Part shown: one piece after another, positions 38,144 through 46,123 of the stretch
Numbering within the stretch: position 1 is the stretch's first letter
How the letters are laid out: every line of letters begins with the position of its first letter
Assembly: GCA_003279565.1 (NCBI GenBank)
Contig: QCHN01000003.1
Location: 98,483-162,482, forward strand
Length of the DNA stretch: 64,000 nt
DNA from: Prochlorococcus sp. AG-402-C09
Lineage (GTDB): Bacteria > Cyanobacteriota > Cyanobacteriia > PCC-6307 > Cyanobiaceae
Direction of reading: 5' to 3'
Position numbers and translations under genes: made by a program
The notes under the pieces: model-generated
Database searches by the model: none
What the model was told of the DNA's origin: nothing
Seen by the model: only the letters and a program-made list of their open reading frames with translations

Positions 38144-38387
38144 CTGTAAAAATCGGCATGAATGCTATCTCATCATTATCTTTAACAGTTGCTTCTAGAC
38201 TAGAAATTTCTTTATTAATAGCCACAATTATTGATTGGTGAGCTACATTGATATTAATATGTTTTAGTATAGATTTTGCTTTTTTATCTTCTATTAGGTC
38301 TAAAGAAATATATTGTTCATTCCATCCATATTTTTCGCTTAATTCAGCAAACAATAATACTTTGATTTGGCTAGCATTATTTTTCAT
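38136..38387 (-). CDS. moaD: Molybdopterin synthase sulfur-carrier subunit
   Basis: Ubiquitin-like protein whose C-terminal glycine is activated and carries the dithiolene sulfur. It is 83 residues long and ends in TGG, as the family requires. The DEIAFMPIFTGG end and the internal beta-grasp pattern are typical. The activating enzyme MoeB is not in this window. It starts at ATG 38385-38387, 38 bases from the divergent moaB start. Confidence 0.95.
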   Translation of the reverse strand: MKNNASQIKVLLFAELSEKYGWNEQYISLDLIEDKKAKSILKHININVAHQSIIVAINKEISSLEATVKDNDEIAFMPIFTGG

Positions 38388-38425
38388 GTATAGTTAATTC
38401 ATATAGTTTAATTGTTTTATACTAA

Positions 38426-38920
38426 GTGGTTTCTATTGCATTGTTAACTGTATCTGATACTCGAGACATAAAAAATGATGATAGTGGTCAATTTTTAGTT
38501 GATTCAGTAAAAATAGATAAACATAATATAAGTAATAGAATAATATGCAAGGATAATGTTTATCTTATTAGAAAGCATATAAGTGATTGGATAGCTGATA
38601 ATGAGATTGATGTTATTATCACTACTGGAGGTACAGGGCTTACTTTTACTGATGTTACGCCGGAGGCAATAAAACCCTTATTAGATAAAGAAATAGAAGG
38701 TTTTGCGGAAATCTTTAGATATACATCATTTAAGAAAATTGGCACGAGCACCTTGCAAAGTAGATGTATTGCAGGTGTGGCAAACGGAACTTTTATCTTT
38801 AGTTTGCCAGGATCTTTAGATGCAGTAAAGACTGCATGGAATCAAATAATAAAATATCAACTAAACAGTGATACTAAACCATGTAATTTGATAAATTTAA
38901 TTAATAGATTAAAAAAATAG
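38426..38920 (+). CDS. moaB: Molybdopterin adenylyltransferase (MoaB/Mog family)
   Basis: Adenylylates molybdopterin before MoeA inserts the metal. The 164-residue protein has the family motifs: SIALLTVSDTR at the start, IITTGGTGLTFTDVTPEA (about 70-87) and the SLPGSLDAVKTAW element (about 132). The start is GTG. It is followed 26 bases later by a permease gene on the same strand. The MoaB/Mog distinction cannot be made from sequence alone. Confidence 0.92.
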   Translation: MVSIALLTVSDTRDIKNDDSGQFLVDSVKIDKHNISNRIICKDNVYLIRKHISDWIADNEIDVIITTGGTGLTFTDVTPEAIKPLLDKEIEGFAEIFRYTSFKKIGTSTLQSRCIAGVANGTFIFSLPGSLDAVKTAWNQIIKYQLNSDTKPCNLINLINRLKK

Positions 38921-38946
38921 ATGGAATAAAGATATGTATTAAAACA

Positions 38947-39702
38947 GTGTTTTATTTCATTGGGATAGCATTAATTGCTTTTCTTTATTCGATTGTTGGT
39001 CATGCAGGTGCATCAGGTTATATAGCCTGTATGGTCATATTTGATCAGCCAGTTTCACTTATCAAGCCAACAGCTTTAATTTTGAATCTGGCAGCATCAA
39101 CATTAAATTCAATCAGATTTTGTGGTGACGGTCATTTAAAAAAATATATATTAGTTAATTTTTTAATACCAATTCTATTAGTTTCAATTCCCTCTACAAT
39201 TGTTGGAGGTAACTTGAATATCACTGATACCTTACTTAGATATTTTTTATCTCTTATACTGTTTCTTTCCGGAATTAGGTTTTTAATTACATCGTTAAGT
39301 ATAAAAAATAATACTATAACTGATTATAAGCTACCCTCAAAAATTGTTATTTTTTTTACTGGTTCAATACTTGGCTTACTATCTGGCATTACTGGGACAG
39401 GAGGTGGTATATTTTTAACTCCTCTATCTATTTTACTTAAGTGGATGCCACTTAAGACTACAGCTGCAGTTTCATCAGTTTTTATTTTTTTTAATTCTTT
39501 AGTTGGAATAATTACATGGCAAACAATAAATAATTTTTCAAATATTAATTTCACATCTAATATTTTTCTTCATTTAATAATTGTATTATTTTTTGCTTTT
39601 TGTGGAAGTTTTCTTGGTAGCAGAACATTTGATGATAATTTTATAAAAAAAATTATTTCTTTCATCTTATTTTTTGCAAGTTTTAAATTAGCGTTTGCAT
39701 AA
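38947..39702 (+). CDS. TauE/SafE-family anion permease
   Basis: A 251-residue membrane protein with about eight hydrophobic helices and the TauE/SafE repeat. The helices include SIVGHAGASGYIA (about 15-27) and its second copy GLLSGITGTGGGIFLTP (about 142-158). Family members move sulfite, sulfonates or other small organic or sulfur anions. It sits between moaB and the nirA group, so nitrite, molybdate or sulfite are candidates. Which one is not decided by the sequence. No FNT-type nitrite transporter and no ModABC molybdate importer are in the window. The start is GTG at 38947, with no strong ribosome binding site seen. Confidence 0.8.
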   Translation: MFYFIGIALIAFLYSIVGHAGASGYIACMVIFDQPVSLIKPTALILNLAASTLNSIRFCGDGHLKKYILVNFLIPILLVSIPSTIVGGNLNITDTLLRYFLSLILFLSGIRFLITSLSIKNNTITDYKLPSKIVIFFTGSILGLLSGITGTGGGIFLTPLSILLKWMPLKTTAAVSSVFIFFNSLVGIITWQTINNFSNINFTSNIFLHLIIVLFFAFCGSFLGSRTFDDNFIKKIISFILFFASFKLAFA

Positions 39703-39705
39703 AAT

Positions 39706-40440
39706 TTATTTATTTATTCGATCCAGAAATATATCTTGAACCGATAGTTGCTTTTTGGCTTTTTGTTGTAATTCCTTGATATCTAGTTGAGTAATAAGCT
39801 CTGAAATTTGGCGTGAACTATATTTTGTGCCGATCGAACCTAGTGCTATTAATGCTTGTTCTGCAATGGGATAGCTACCATTTAAAGCGAGCTGTTTGAG
39901 ATGATCTATAACAGCATCTTCATTACGCCTTTGAAGAATTTTGATTCCTTTAATGACTACTTCATCTCTAAAGTCTTTTAGTGGTTCATTAACTAATTCT
40001 AAAAGCTCATTTTCATTCAGTAAATGAGATTTAAAACTTAGGAGTTCTAGCCCAGCTATTCTAATCGCTTGGGATTTACTCTTCAAAATTAATTTTAATT
40101 GTCTGTTAGTTAGTACAGCTCCCCAGCACGCAAGTGCTTTTAATATATTTATATCTAGATCTTTTTGTTCATGAAGTTGATTAAGTAAAAAATCTCTTGC
40201 CTCAATTTGATGGCAGATACCAACCGCATAGATCAATTCAGGTTGTCCACCATGTTTTTTTATTAATGATTTGATTGATGCCCAACCTTTATCAGCTAAA
40301 AAACCTAGACGTTCACATAATAAATGTCTTATCTCATAAGGTAAAGATTTCGAATAAGCTTGTTCAATCCATAATGGATCTTTAGGTATATTTTTTTTAT
40401 TAAATCTATCCCGAATTTCTTTCTCACTTAAAGTAGCCAT
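39706..40440 (-). CDS. HEAT-repeat (PBS-lyase-like) protein next to nirA
   Basis: A 244-residue soluble protein built from helical repeats. At least five segments follow the HEAT pattern of two helices with a conserved Asp/Leu turn (for example ALACWGAV, AGLELLSFK, GIKILQRR, ALIALGSIG). I prefer the ATG at 40438-40440, which is immediately after the nirA stop (one base); an upstream frame extension would add 12 residues inside nirA. Cyanobacterial nir operons often contain an accessory gene for nitrite reductase (NirB is one), so a NirA chaperone or partner is a reasonable inference, not a demonstrated role. Confidence 0.83.
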   Translation of the reverse strand: MATLSEKEIRDRFNKKNIPKDPLWIEQAYSKSLPYEIRHLLCERLGFLADKGWASIKSLIKKHGGQPELIYAVGICHQIEARDFLLNQLHEQKDLDINILKALACWGAVLTNRQLKLILKSKSQAIRIAGLELLSFKSHLLNENELLELVNEPLKDFRDEVVIKGIKILQRRNEDAVIDHLKQLALNGSYPIAEQALIALGSIGTKYSSRQISELITQLDIKELQQKAKKQLSVQDIFLDRINK

Positions 40441-40441
40441 C

Positions 40442-41989
40442 TTAATCAACTTTTTTCTTTGCTGAAAAATTTTCAATAAGTATCTGTTTTAGAGTATTTT
40501 TTATTTCATATTTAGGAACTTTTTTAAGATGAATTTTGCCAATTTTATTTGATGGTCCTTGTTCACCTCCAATACAAATATCATAAGCATCAACTATTTT
40601 CCCTTCAGAATCTCTTCCTTTCTTGCCTGTCAACCCAATTGCACCCATATATGCTTGACCACAACTATTTGGACATCCAGTCCAATGAATTTTGATTTCA
40701 TCATCTAGGTCCAGTTCCTGATCGAGTAGTTGAGAAACTTCTAATGCAGTATCTTTGGTATTTGTTAGAGCAAAATTACAATAGGTATTACCAGTGCATG
40801 AAACAGTTCCTGCTGATAAATCTCCAGGATTCAAAGGGAATTTATCTAATAGGTTTTCTTTTTTGAACTCTTCTAATTTGTCCTTAGGAATATTCGTAAT
40901 TATTATATTTTGATCTTCTGTTAGGCGTATATCCCCTGATCCATAATTTTCACTCAACAATGCAATGTCTTGAAGATCCTCTGAGCTTAATCTTCCTACT
41001 GGAATATGTAATCCAGCAAAAAACATATCTTTTTGCTTTTGCTGGTTAATACCAAGAAAGGACCTAGGGATTTTGCAAAAGTCACTACCAGGATCAGTCT
41101 TAAGTTTTCCGAATCGTTCTTCAACTAAATCTCTAAAATTTTCAATTCCAATTTTGTTCAAATACAATCTAAATCTTCCTTTAGGACGAGCAGAGCGTTC
41201 TCCATGATCTCTCCAGAGACTTAAAACAGCATTTGTAAACTCACAAATTTTGTCATCCTCTATCCAGACGTTTAGTGGAATGGCATAGTCGTTTAATACT
41301 GATGAAAGTATTCCACCCACCCAAACACTAAATCCTAAAATATTATTTACTTTTACAGGTAAAAATACTAAATCGTTATGTAAAAGAAAATTATCTTTTG
41401 AACCTGCGATTGCAGTATTCCATTTCCTAGGTAAATTTGAAAAATTTTCATTCCCTTTACCATTATTTGTAAGATAATCATTTAATTGTTTTACATAATC
41501 TCTAGTGTCAATAATTTCTTCAGGATCAATACCCGCTATTGGGTTACCAGTTATATTTCTCGGATTATCGAAACCAGACTGAATACTATAGATTCCAGCT
41601 TTATTTAATCGTCTAAGAATTTCAGGGAAATCACTTATTAAAATTCCTCTAAGTTGAAGACTTTGTCTTGTTGTTACATCACAGCTTCCACTGTCTCCAT
41701 ATCTAGCAACAATTGAGGAAACAATTTTTAATTGATGTGCATTTATAACACCATTGGGGACCCTCAGCCTAAGCATAAATTTACCTGGTGTTTTTGGCCT
41801 CCAAAACATCCCATACCATTTAAGCCTGAGCTCTAGGTCAGTTTTATCCATCTCTTCCCAACCTATTTTTGCGAAATTTTCAATTTCTTTACCAATTAAT
41901 AATCCATCTTTAGTTGCTTTATTTTGTTCAATTTTATTTAATTTTTTCTCTTGCAAATAAGATTTCATCACTTGGTTGCTACTCATCAT
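40442..41989 (-). CDS. nirA: Ferredoxin-nitrite reductase
   Basis: Reduces nitrite to ammonium with six electrons from ferredoxin, using siroheme and a [4Fe-4S] cluster. The 515-residue protein has two repeats of the sulfite/nitrite reductase fold. The cluster/siroheme Cys residues are in SCTGNTYC (about 400) and GCPNSCGQ (about 440), and a siroheme-site Arg is in TTRQSLQLRG (about 100). The ATG at 41987-41989 is used. Divergent from the CbiX-like gene across 281 bases that contain two NtcA-type palindromes. Confidence 0.97.
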   Translation of the reverse strand: MMSSNQVMKSYLQEKKLNKIEQNKATKDGLLIGKEIENFAKIGWEEMDKTDLELRLKWYGMFWRPKTPGKFMLRLRVPNGVINAHQLKIVSSIVARYGDSGSCDVTTRQSLQLRGILISDFPEILRRLNKAGIYSIQSGFDNPRNITGNPIAGIDPEEIIDTRDYVKQLNDYLTNNGKGNENFSNLPRKWNTAIAGSKDNFLLHNDLVFLPVKVNNILGFSVWVGGILSSVLNDYAIPLNVWIEDDKICEFTNAVLSLWRDHGERSARPKGRFRLYLNKIGIENFRDLVEERFGKLKTDPGSDFCKIPRSFLGINQQKQKDMFFAGLHIPVGRLSSEDLQDIALLSENYGSGDIRLTEDQNIIITNIPKDKLEEFKKENLLDKFPLNPGDLSAGTVSCTGNTYCNFALTNTKDTALEVSQLLDQELDLDDEIKIHWTGCPNSCGQAYMGAIGLTGKKGRDSEGKIVDAYDICIGGEQGPSNKIGKIHLKKVPKYEIKNTLKQILIENFSAKKKVD

Positions 41990-42075
41990 TTAAAAATCAA
42001 TACTTTCAAAGCAAAATGTATCCATTAGATTCATGATTGCTTTTAGTTATTGAATATTGGATATTGTGAGTCTAT

Positions 42076-42097
42076 TAATCCCTAAAACCGGGACTTA
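42076..42097 (-). repeat. Imperfect inverted repeat in the nirA promoter region
   Basis: TAATCCC (42076-42082) pairs with GGGACTTA (42090-42097) with one unpaired base, around a 7-base loop. It sits between the NtcA site and the nirA gene. It could be an operator or only a chance hairpin. Confidence 0.3.
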
Positions 42098-42101
42098 CTA
42101 T

Positions 42102-42115
42102 GTAGCAAAACATAC
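42102..42115. promoter_or_regulatory. NtcA-type palindrome, nirA-proximal
   Basis: GTAGCAAAACATAC is an exact GTA-N8-TAC match 113 bases upstream of the nirA start. An ATTAAT element lies 22 bases downstream on the minus strand. The arrangement fits NtcA activation of nirA. Confidence 0.7.
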
Positions 42116-42148
42116 AAAACCTTGAACTTAGAATTGAAAAAGAAAAAT

Positions 42149-42162
42149 GTAGTTTTTGATAC
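42149..42162. promoter_or_regulatory. NtcA-type palindrome between nirA and the CbiX-like gene
   Basis: GTAGTTTTTGATAC is a second exact match, 47 bases from the first and 109 bases before the CbiX-like start. A TAAATT lies 31 bases downstream on the plus strand, farther than the usual 22. It may serve the plus-strand unit or act with the first site. Confidence 0.5.
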
Positions 42163-42270
42163 AATTAATGTACTTGTTTTGTTGTTTTTTGGTTAAATTA
42201 TCCCCATCATTTGGATGAAGGCTTTATCAGGAAGTTTTTTATTTATTGTCCTAATTAAGAAATTAGTTCA

Positions 42271-42960
42271 ATGAACAAATCTTCTAATAATTTATTATTT
42301 TTAAAAAATATTCAATCTTTTGAAGGCACACAAAAGAAAAAGAATAAAGTCTTTTCTAAAAGAGATATTAGATTAATAATCCATGGTTCGAAAAATGGTT
42401 TTGTTCATCCTATTATGGATACAATCATCAATCAAGTTCAACAAAGAAGAGGCAAATTAGTAGAATTAGAAGTCTTGACTAAAAATTCTTATCAAACTTC
42501 TTCGTCAAAGTTTATTTGGCTTGTACCCTTATTTTTATTACCAGGTACTCATGTAAGGATAGATGTTCCTTTGATTAGAAATAGATTGAAAAATGAACTT
42601 ATTAATTCTAAATTAACTCCTTATATTGGATCGTGGAATAATTGGATTAATATTCTTGTTGAGATGATAAAAGTCGAAAAAACATCAGTGACCCCAGTAC
42701 TTTTACATCATCCTCTGCGATCAAAGATTTCATCTGATCATATGCGATTCTTAGGAAATAGGCTAGGAATACAAACTGCATCTTGGACAGAATGGGATAA
42801 GTTTTTAGAGAAGCCCAGTATGAATTATCATCCAATACCTTATACATTATTGCCTACAGCAAAAACAAAATCTTTAAATAGACAAGATTCTATTTCTTCT
42901 TTACTTGAAATCAAATCTTTTAGAAATGGTTTAATTAATTTATTAAGTGAGCTGCCATAA
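42271..42960 (+). CDS. CbiX/SirB-like sirohydrochlorin chelatase
   Basis: Probable insertion of iron into sirohydrochlorin to make siroheme for NirA. The 229-residue protein has the family core: RLIIHGSKNGF (about 34) with the chelatase His-Gly-Ser, and VPLFLLPGTHVRIDVP (about 85-100) with the second His. The C-terminal part is less conserved. It is shorter than some two-domain CbiX proteins. It is followed by a 64-residue frame that overlaps its stop (TAATG), then cobA. The siroheme context favours iron over cobalt, which is inference. Confidence 0.83.
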   Translation: MNKSSNNLLFLKNIQSFEGTQKKKNKVFSKRDIRLIIHGSKNGFVHPIMDTIINQVQQRRGKLVELEVLTKNSYQTSSSKFIWLVPLFLLPGTHVRIDVPLIRNRLKNELINSKLTPYIGSWNNWINILVEMIKVEKTSVTPVLLHHPLRSKISSDHMRFLGNRLGIQTASWTEWDKFLEKPSMNYHPIPYTLLPTAKTKSLNRQDSISSLLEIKSFRNGLINLLSELP

Positions 42961-43154
42961 TGTTATTGAATTCGTTTGATTCTGCTTCTTTCTTCCAGAA
43001 AGATACTCCTAATCAGAAAAAAAATTATCTTCTAATACCTTATCTTTTAATTCCAAATAAGAATATAAAAATTGAGAGTAATGAAGAACAGCTAATATGC
43101 TTTACTGAAATCATTAATCGTGGCTTTGTATATATATTTGGGCAATTGCTATGA
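42960..43154 (+). CDS. 64-aa gene coupled between the chelatase gene and cobA
   Basis: Unrecognised. The ATG overlaps the previous stop by one base (TAATG) and its own stop overlaps the cobA start by four (ATGA), so it is translationally coupled on both sides. The 64-residue protein has one hydrophobic stretch (YLLIPYLLIP, about 23-32) and a charged middle (NIKIESNEEQ), and ends in a hydrophobic segment. It could be a real small subunit or the separated C-terminal part of an originally longer chelatase. Confidence 0.55.
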   Translation: MLLNSFDSASFFQKDTPNQKKNYLLIPYLLIPNKNIKIESNEEQLICFTEIINRGFVYIFGQLL

Positions 43155-43936
43155 GTAAACAGCAATTTGGTACTGTTTATCTAGTAGGAGCAGGTCCTGG
43201 TGATCCCGATTTGCTAACAGTGAAAGCACAAAAATTAATCAGTCAGTGTGATGCTCTTGTATATGATTCATTGGTTCCATTAGAGTTGCTTCAATTAGCT
43301 TCTGCTAATTGTCAACTTTACTCAGTAGGTAAGAGGCGCGGTCATCATTCGGTTCCGCAGAGGACAACGAATGATATTTTGTTTGATTTAGCAAAGAATT
43401 GTTCTTGTATCGTCAGATTAAAAGGAGGTGATCCATTTTTGTTTGGCAGAGGTGCTGAAGAAGCTTCGTATCTTCATAAAAAAGGGGTTCCAGTGCAAGT
43501 TGTCCCTGGGGTTACCTCTGGCATTGCTGCTCCTGCTTATATTGGGATACCTATTACCCATAGACTTGCTGGATCTTCAGTAACTTTTGTGACTGGACAT
43601 GAGGGAATTGATAAAAAACGTCCAGCAGTGAATTGGCGTTCTCTAGCAAAGTCCAGCGATGGAATTGTTATATATATGGGTGTTCATAACTTAAAATTTA
43701 TCTCATCCGAGTTGATTGCTGGTGGTATGAATCCTGAAACTTCTGCAGCAGTTATTGAGCAGGGGACTGTAATTGGTCAACGTTATATTAAGAGTCCATT
43801 GATAAAGCTTTCCGAGCGAGTTCAAGAAGAAAATTTAAGTTCTCCTGCGATTGTTGTAATAGGTTCAGTAGTAGATTTTCAAGTAGAGGCTTGTTCTCCA
43901 AAGCCTGCGGAAGTGACATTTCCAATTCCTATATAG
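43151..43936 (+). CDS. cobA: Uroporphyrinogen-III C-methyltransferase
   Basis: Methylates uroporphyrinogen III twice with SAM to precorrin-2, the branch point to siroheme and cobalamin. The 261-residue protein has the family motifs: YLVGAGPGDPDLLTVKA (about 9-25), LKGGDPFLFGRGAEEA (about 92), VVPGVTSGIAAPAYIGIPITHR (about 116) and the SAM-binding TGHEGIDK. It lacks the N-terminal dehydrogenase domain of CysG, so precorrin-2 oxidation needs another enzyme. The gene is convergent with pabC. Confidence 0.95.
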   Translation: MSKQQFGTVYLVGAGPGDPDLLTVKAQKLISQCDALVYDSLVPLELLQLASANCQLYSVGKRRGHHSVPQRTTNDILFDLAKNCSCIVRLKGGDPFLFGRGAEEASYLHKKGVPVQVVPGVTSGIAAPAYIGIPITHRLAGSSVTFVTGHEGIDKKRPAVNWRSLAKSSDGIVIYMGVHNLKFISSELIAGGMNPETSAAVIEQGTVIGQRYIKSPLIKLSERVQEENLSSPAIVVIGSVVDFQVEACSPKPAEVTFPIPI

Positions 43937-43958
43937 ATAATCTTTAAGATATTATTTT

Positions 43959-44786
43959 TTAGATTTTTAATAAACTTAGCCAAAATTCTTTAGCGTTAGT
44001 TGATGTTTTTAATTCTTTTTTGTTTATTTTATTTATTGGACGACAACTTAAGCTATTGATTAAAAACCATTCATCATTGTCTTTAGGTGTAGCTGCAATG
44101 AGGTTCTCTTTTATTATATTTAAATCAATTCCTCGTTGACGCATTATGCCAGGTAGACAACCACTATTAGATGGTGGGGTCAACCAATTATTATCTCTTT
44201 TTACTAATATATTTGCTGTCGTGGAGCAACATATTTCACCTTGACTATTTAATAATAGTGCATCATTAAAGCCTATATTTCTTGCTTCAATGCGTGCTTG
44301 AATCCCTTGGTTATAGGAAAATGTTTTACAATAACTCAGTAGACTAAAAGAATTTCTTCTTTCAGTTTGACTAATTATTGTAGATATAGAATCAAAATTT
44401 GGTTGATAAGAATCTATCTCCAACCAAAAACTATGATGGCTTGTCTTGCTGATATCAATCCCACGTTGTTTTGATGCTCCTCGAGTCCAATTCATACGAA
44501 TTACTCCATTGACATTATTTAATTGCGATCGGTTAATGCCATCTTTAATGAGTGAAATCAACCATTCTTTTGATGGTGGATGATTCATTTCTAAAATACT
44601 TGCACTTTTTTCCCATCTATTTAAATGCTCATTAAGAAGCTGCGGAACTCCATTCAAAATGAAAATCGTTTCAAAGATTCCATCTGCAAAGTTGAGACCT
44701 CGATCATTAATTGGCACTTTTAAATCTTTGAAGACTCCCCAGTGGCCATTAATCCAGCCTAATTTTTCGTTCTTATTTTCAGTCAT
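43959..44786 (-). CDS. pabC: Aminodeoxychorismate lyase-like PLP enzyme (class IV aminotransferase)
   Basis: Releases pyruvate from 4-amino-4-deoxychorismate to give p-aminobenzoate for folate. The 275-residue fold-type IV protein has GHWGVFKDLKVPINDRGLNFADGIFET near the start and RIEARNIGFNDALLLNSQGEICCSTTANI (about 168-196) with the PLP-contact region. I use the ATG at 44784-44786, which overlaps the pabB stop by four bases (ATGA). The coupling with a chorismate-using gene supports PabC over a branched-chain aminotransferase. A longer frame upstream is less likely. Confidence 0.85.
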   Translation of the reverse strand: MTENKNEKLGWINGHWGVFKDLKVPINDRGLNFADGIFETIFILNGVPQLLNEHLNRWEKSASILEMNHPPSKEWLISLIKDGINRSQLNNVNGVIRMNWTRGASKQRGIDISKTSHHSFWLEIDSYQPNFDSISTIISQTERRNSFSLLSYCKTFSYNQGIQARIEARNIGFNDALLLNSQGEICCSTTANILVKRDNNWLTPPSNSGCLPGIMRQRGIDLNIIKENLIAATPKDNDEWFLINSLSCRPINKINKKELKTSTNAKEFWLSLLKI

Positions 44787-46123
44787 GTTAATGCGTTTAA
44801 AAGTGGCATCAATTTCCAATTCATTTCCTCAGCTTCCTGTTGACTATTTGAATCTGCAACAATTCCACATCCAGCATGTGCAGTGATAGAGGATTCTTTA
44901 ATCATGAAAGATCGAATGAGAATATTACTATCAAGGATCCCATCCCAATTTATATTTAATATTGATCCACAATATGGACCTCTCGCTGTTGGTTCAAGTT
45001 CATACAATCTTTTACATGCTCTAAGCTTCGGTGCTCCTGTTACTGAACCTCCTGGCCAGCATGCTTCAAGCAAGTCAACCCAAGTTTTATTTGTATTGAG
45101 TATACCTTTAACTACTGAAGTGAGATGATGAACTTGTGAATAGCTTTCTAAAACTAGTAGATGAGGGACTTTGATTGAACCAGGTTGACATACTCTTCCA
45201 AGATCATTTCTTAGTAGATCTACAATCATTACATTCTCAGCATGATCTTTTGGACTACAAATAAGCTCTGCTGCCCAATCAGCATCTTTTTCTGGATCTC
45301 TATCTCTGGGTCTAGTTCCTTTGATTGGTCTCGTTTCCACCTCACCACTGGGTAAAGCTTTTAAAAATCTTTCTGGTGAAGTTGATATAATAGCTTCTCC
45401 TTTTGCTAGTTGATCACCGATAATTACTCCAGCAAATGGAGCAGGGGAGCATTTTTTAAGTTTTGAATATACGTCTATTGGACGCATGGATTCTGGCAAT
45501 GGGGCTTGGCATGAGGTGGTTAGATTAGCTTGAAAAATATCACCGTTCGCAATCCATTCTTTGATCTCATCAACTCTTTCAGAATATTCTTGACTTGTTA
45601 ACTTCCAGTCCCAAGATTCAAGGGGAATACTATGTTTGCGTTCTGTTTGTTTTGTCGTTTCAGAGTGAGCTTTGGAAAGCTTTTGATGAAAAGTACTTTT
45701 TAGAAAATTTTCCATAATTGAGATGCGCTTTTCATCTTTGCCTTCTAGCCATAACTCTCTCTTCTGAAGATCAAATTTTAATATAGGGTCATGAGAGGCT
45801 ATCCATAAAGTTGCCATAGAACTTGTTTTCCATGGATTCTGTGGCTCTGTCCAAGATGCAGCTTCATAACTTAACCAACCAGTCCAGTGCCCTGGCGGTA
45901 ATTCGCGTAAAATTTTAAAAGGATTAGAGTCCTTTTTTGAAATTTCTAATTCTCTAGAACAAAACTGTTCTAAAGGATTAATTCCTAAGGTAACCCATCG
46001 ACCTAAATCACTCCCATCGCCATCAAGCCATATAAATCCTGCCTCTCCCCATTCTTGAATCAATGTATAAGCTACTAGCTCAGGTGATTTCCACTGACAT
46101 AGTAGTCGCTTTATGTTATTCAC
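44783..46123 (-). CDS. pabB: Para-aminobenzoate synthase component I
   Basis: Aminates chorismate to aminodeoxychorismate with glutamine-derived ammonia. The 446-residue protein belongs to the chorismate-binding family: IANGDIFQANLTTSCQ (about 190), GTRPRDRDPEKDADWAAELICSPKDHAENVMIVDLLRNDLGRVC region, and WPGGSVTGAPKLRA (about 350). The context with pabC favours PabB over anthranilate synthase TrpE. PabA is not in the window. It starts with GTG, sharing one base with the queC stop. Confidence 0.87.
   Translation of the reverse strand: MNNIKRLLCQWKSPELVAYTLIQEWGEAGFIWLDGDGSDLGRWVTLGINPLEQFCSRELEISKKDSNPFKILRELPPGHWTGWLSYEAASWTEPQNPWKTSSMATLWIASHDPILKFDLQKRELWLEGKDEKRISIMENFLKSTFHQKLSKAHSETTKQTERKHSIPLESWDWKLTSQEYSERVDEIKEWIANGDIFQANLTTSCQAPLPESMRPIDVYSKLKKCSPAPFAGVIIGDQLAKGEAIISTSPERFLKALPSGEVETRPIKGTRPRDRDPEKDADWAAELICSPKDHAENVMIVDLLRNDLGRVCQPGSIKVPHLLVLESYSQVHHLTSVVKGILNTNKTWVDLLEACWPGGSVTGAPKLRACKRLYELEPTARGPYCGSILNINWDGILDSNILIRSFMIKESSITAHAGCGIVADSNSQQEAEEMNWKLMPLLNALT

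Noticed and set aside
27063..43936. Island carried by a recent mobile element
   Set aside because: No transposase, integrase, terminal inverted repeats or flanking direct repeats seen. Location matches the known chromosomal site.
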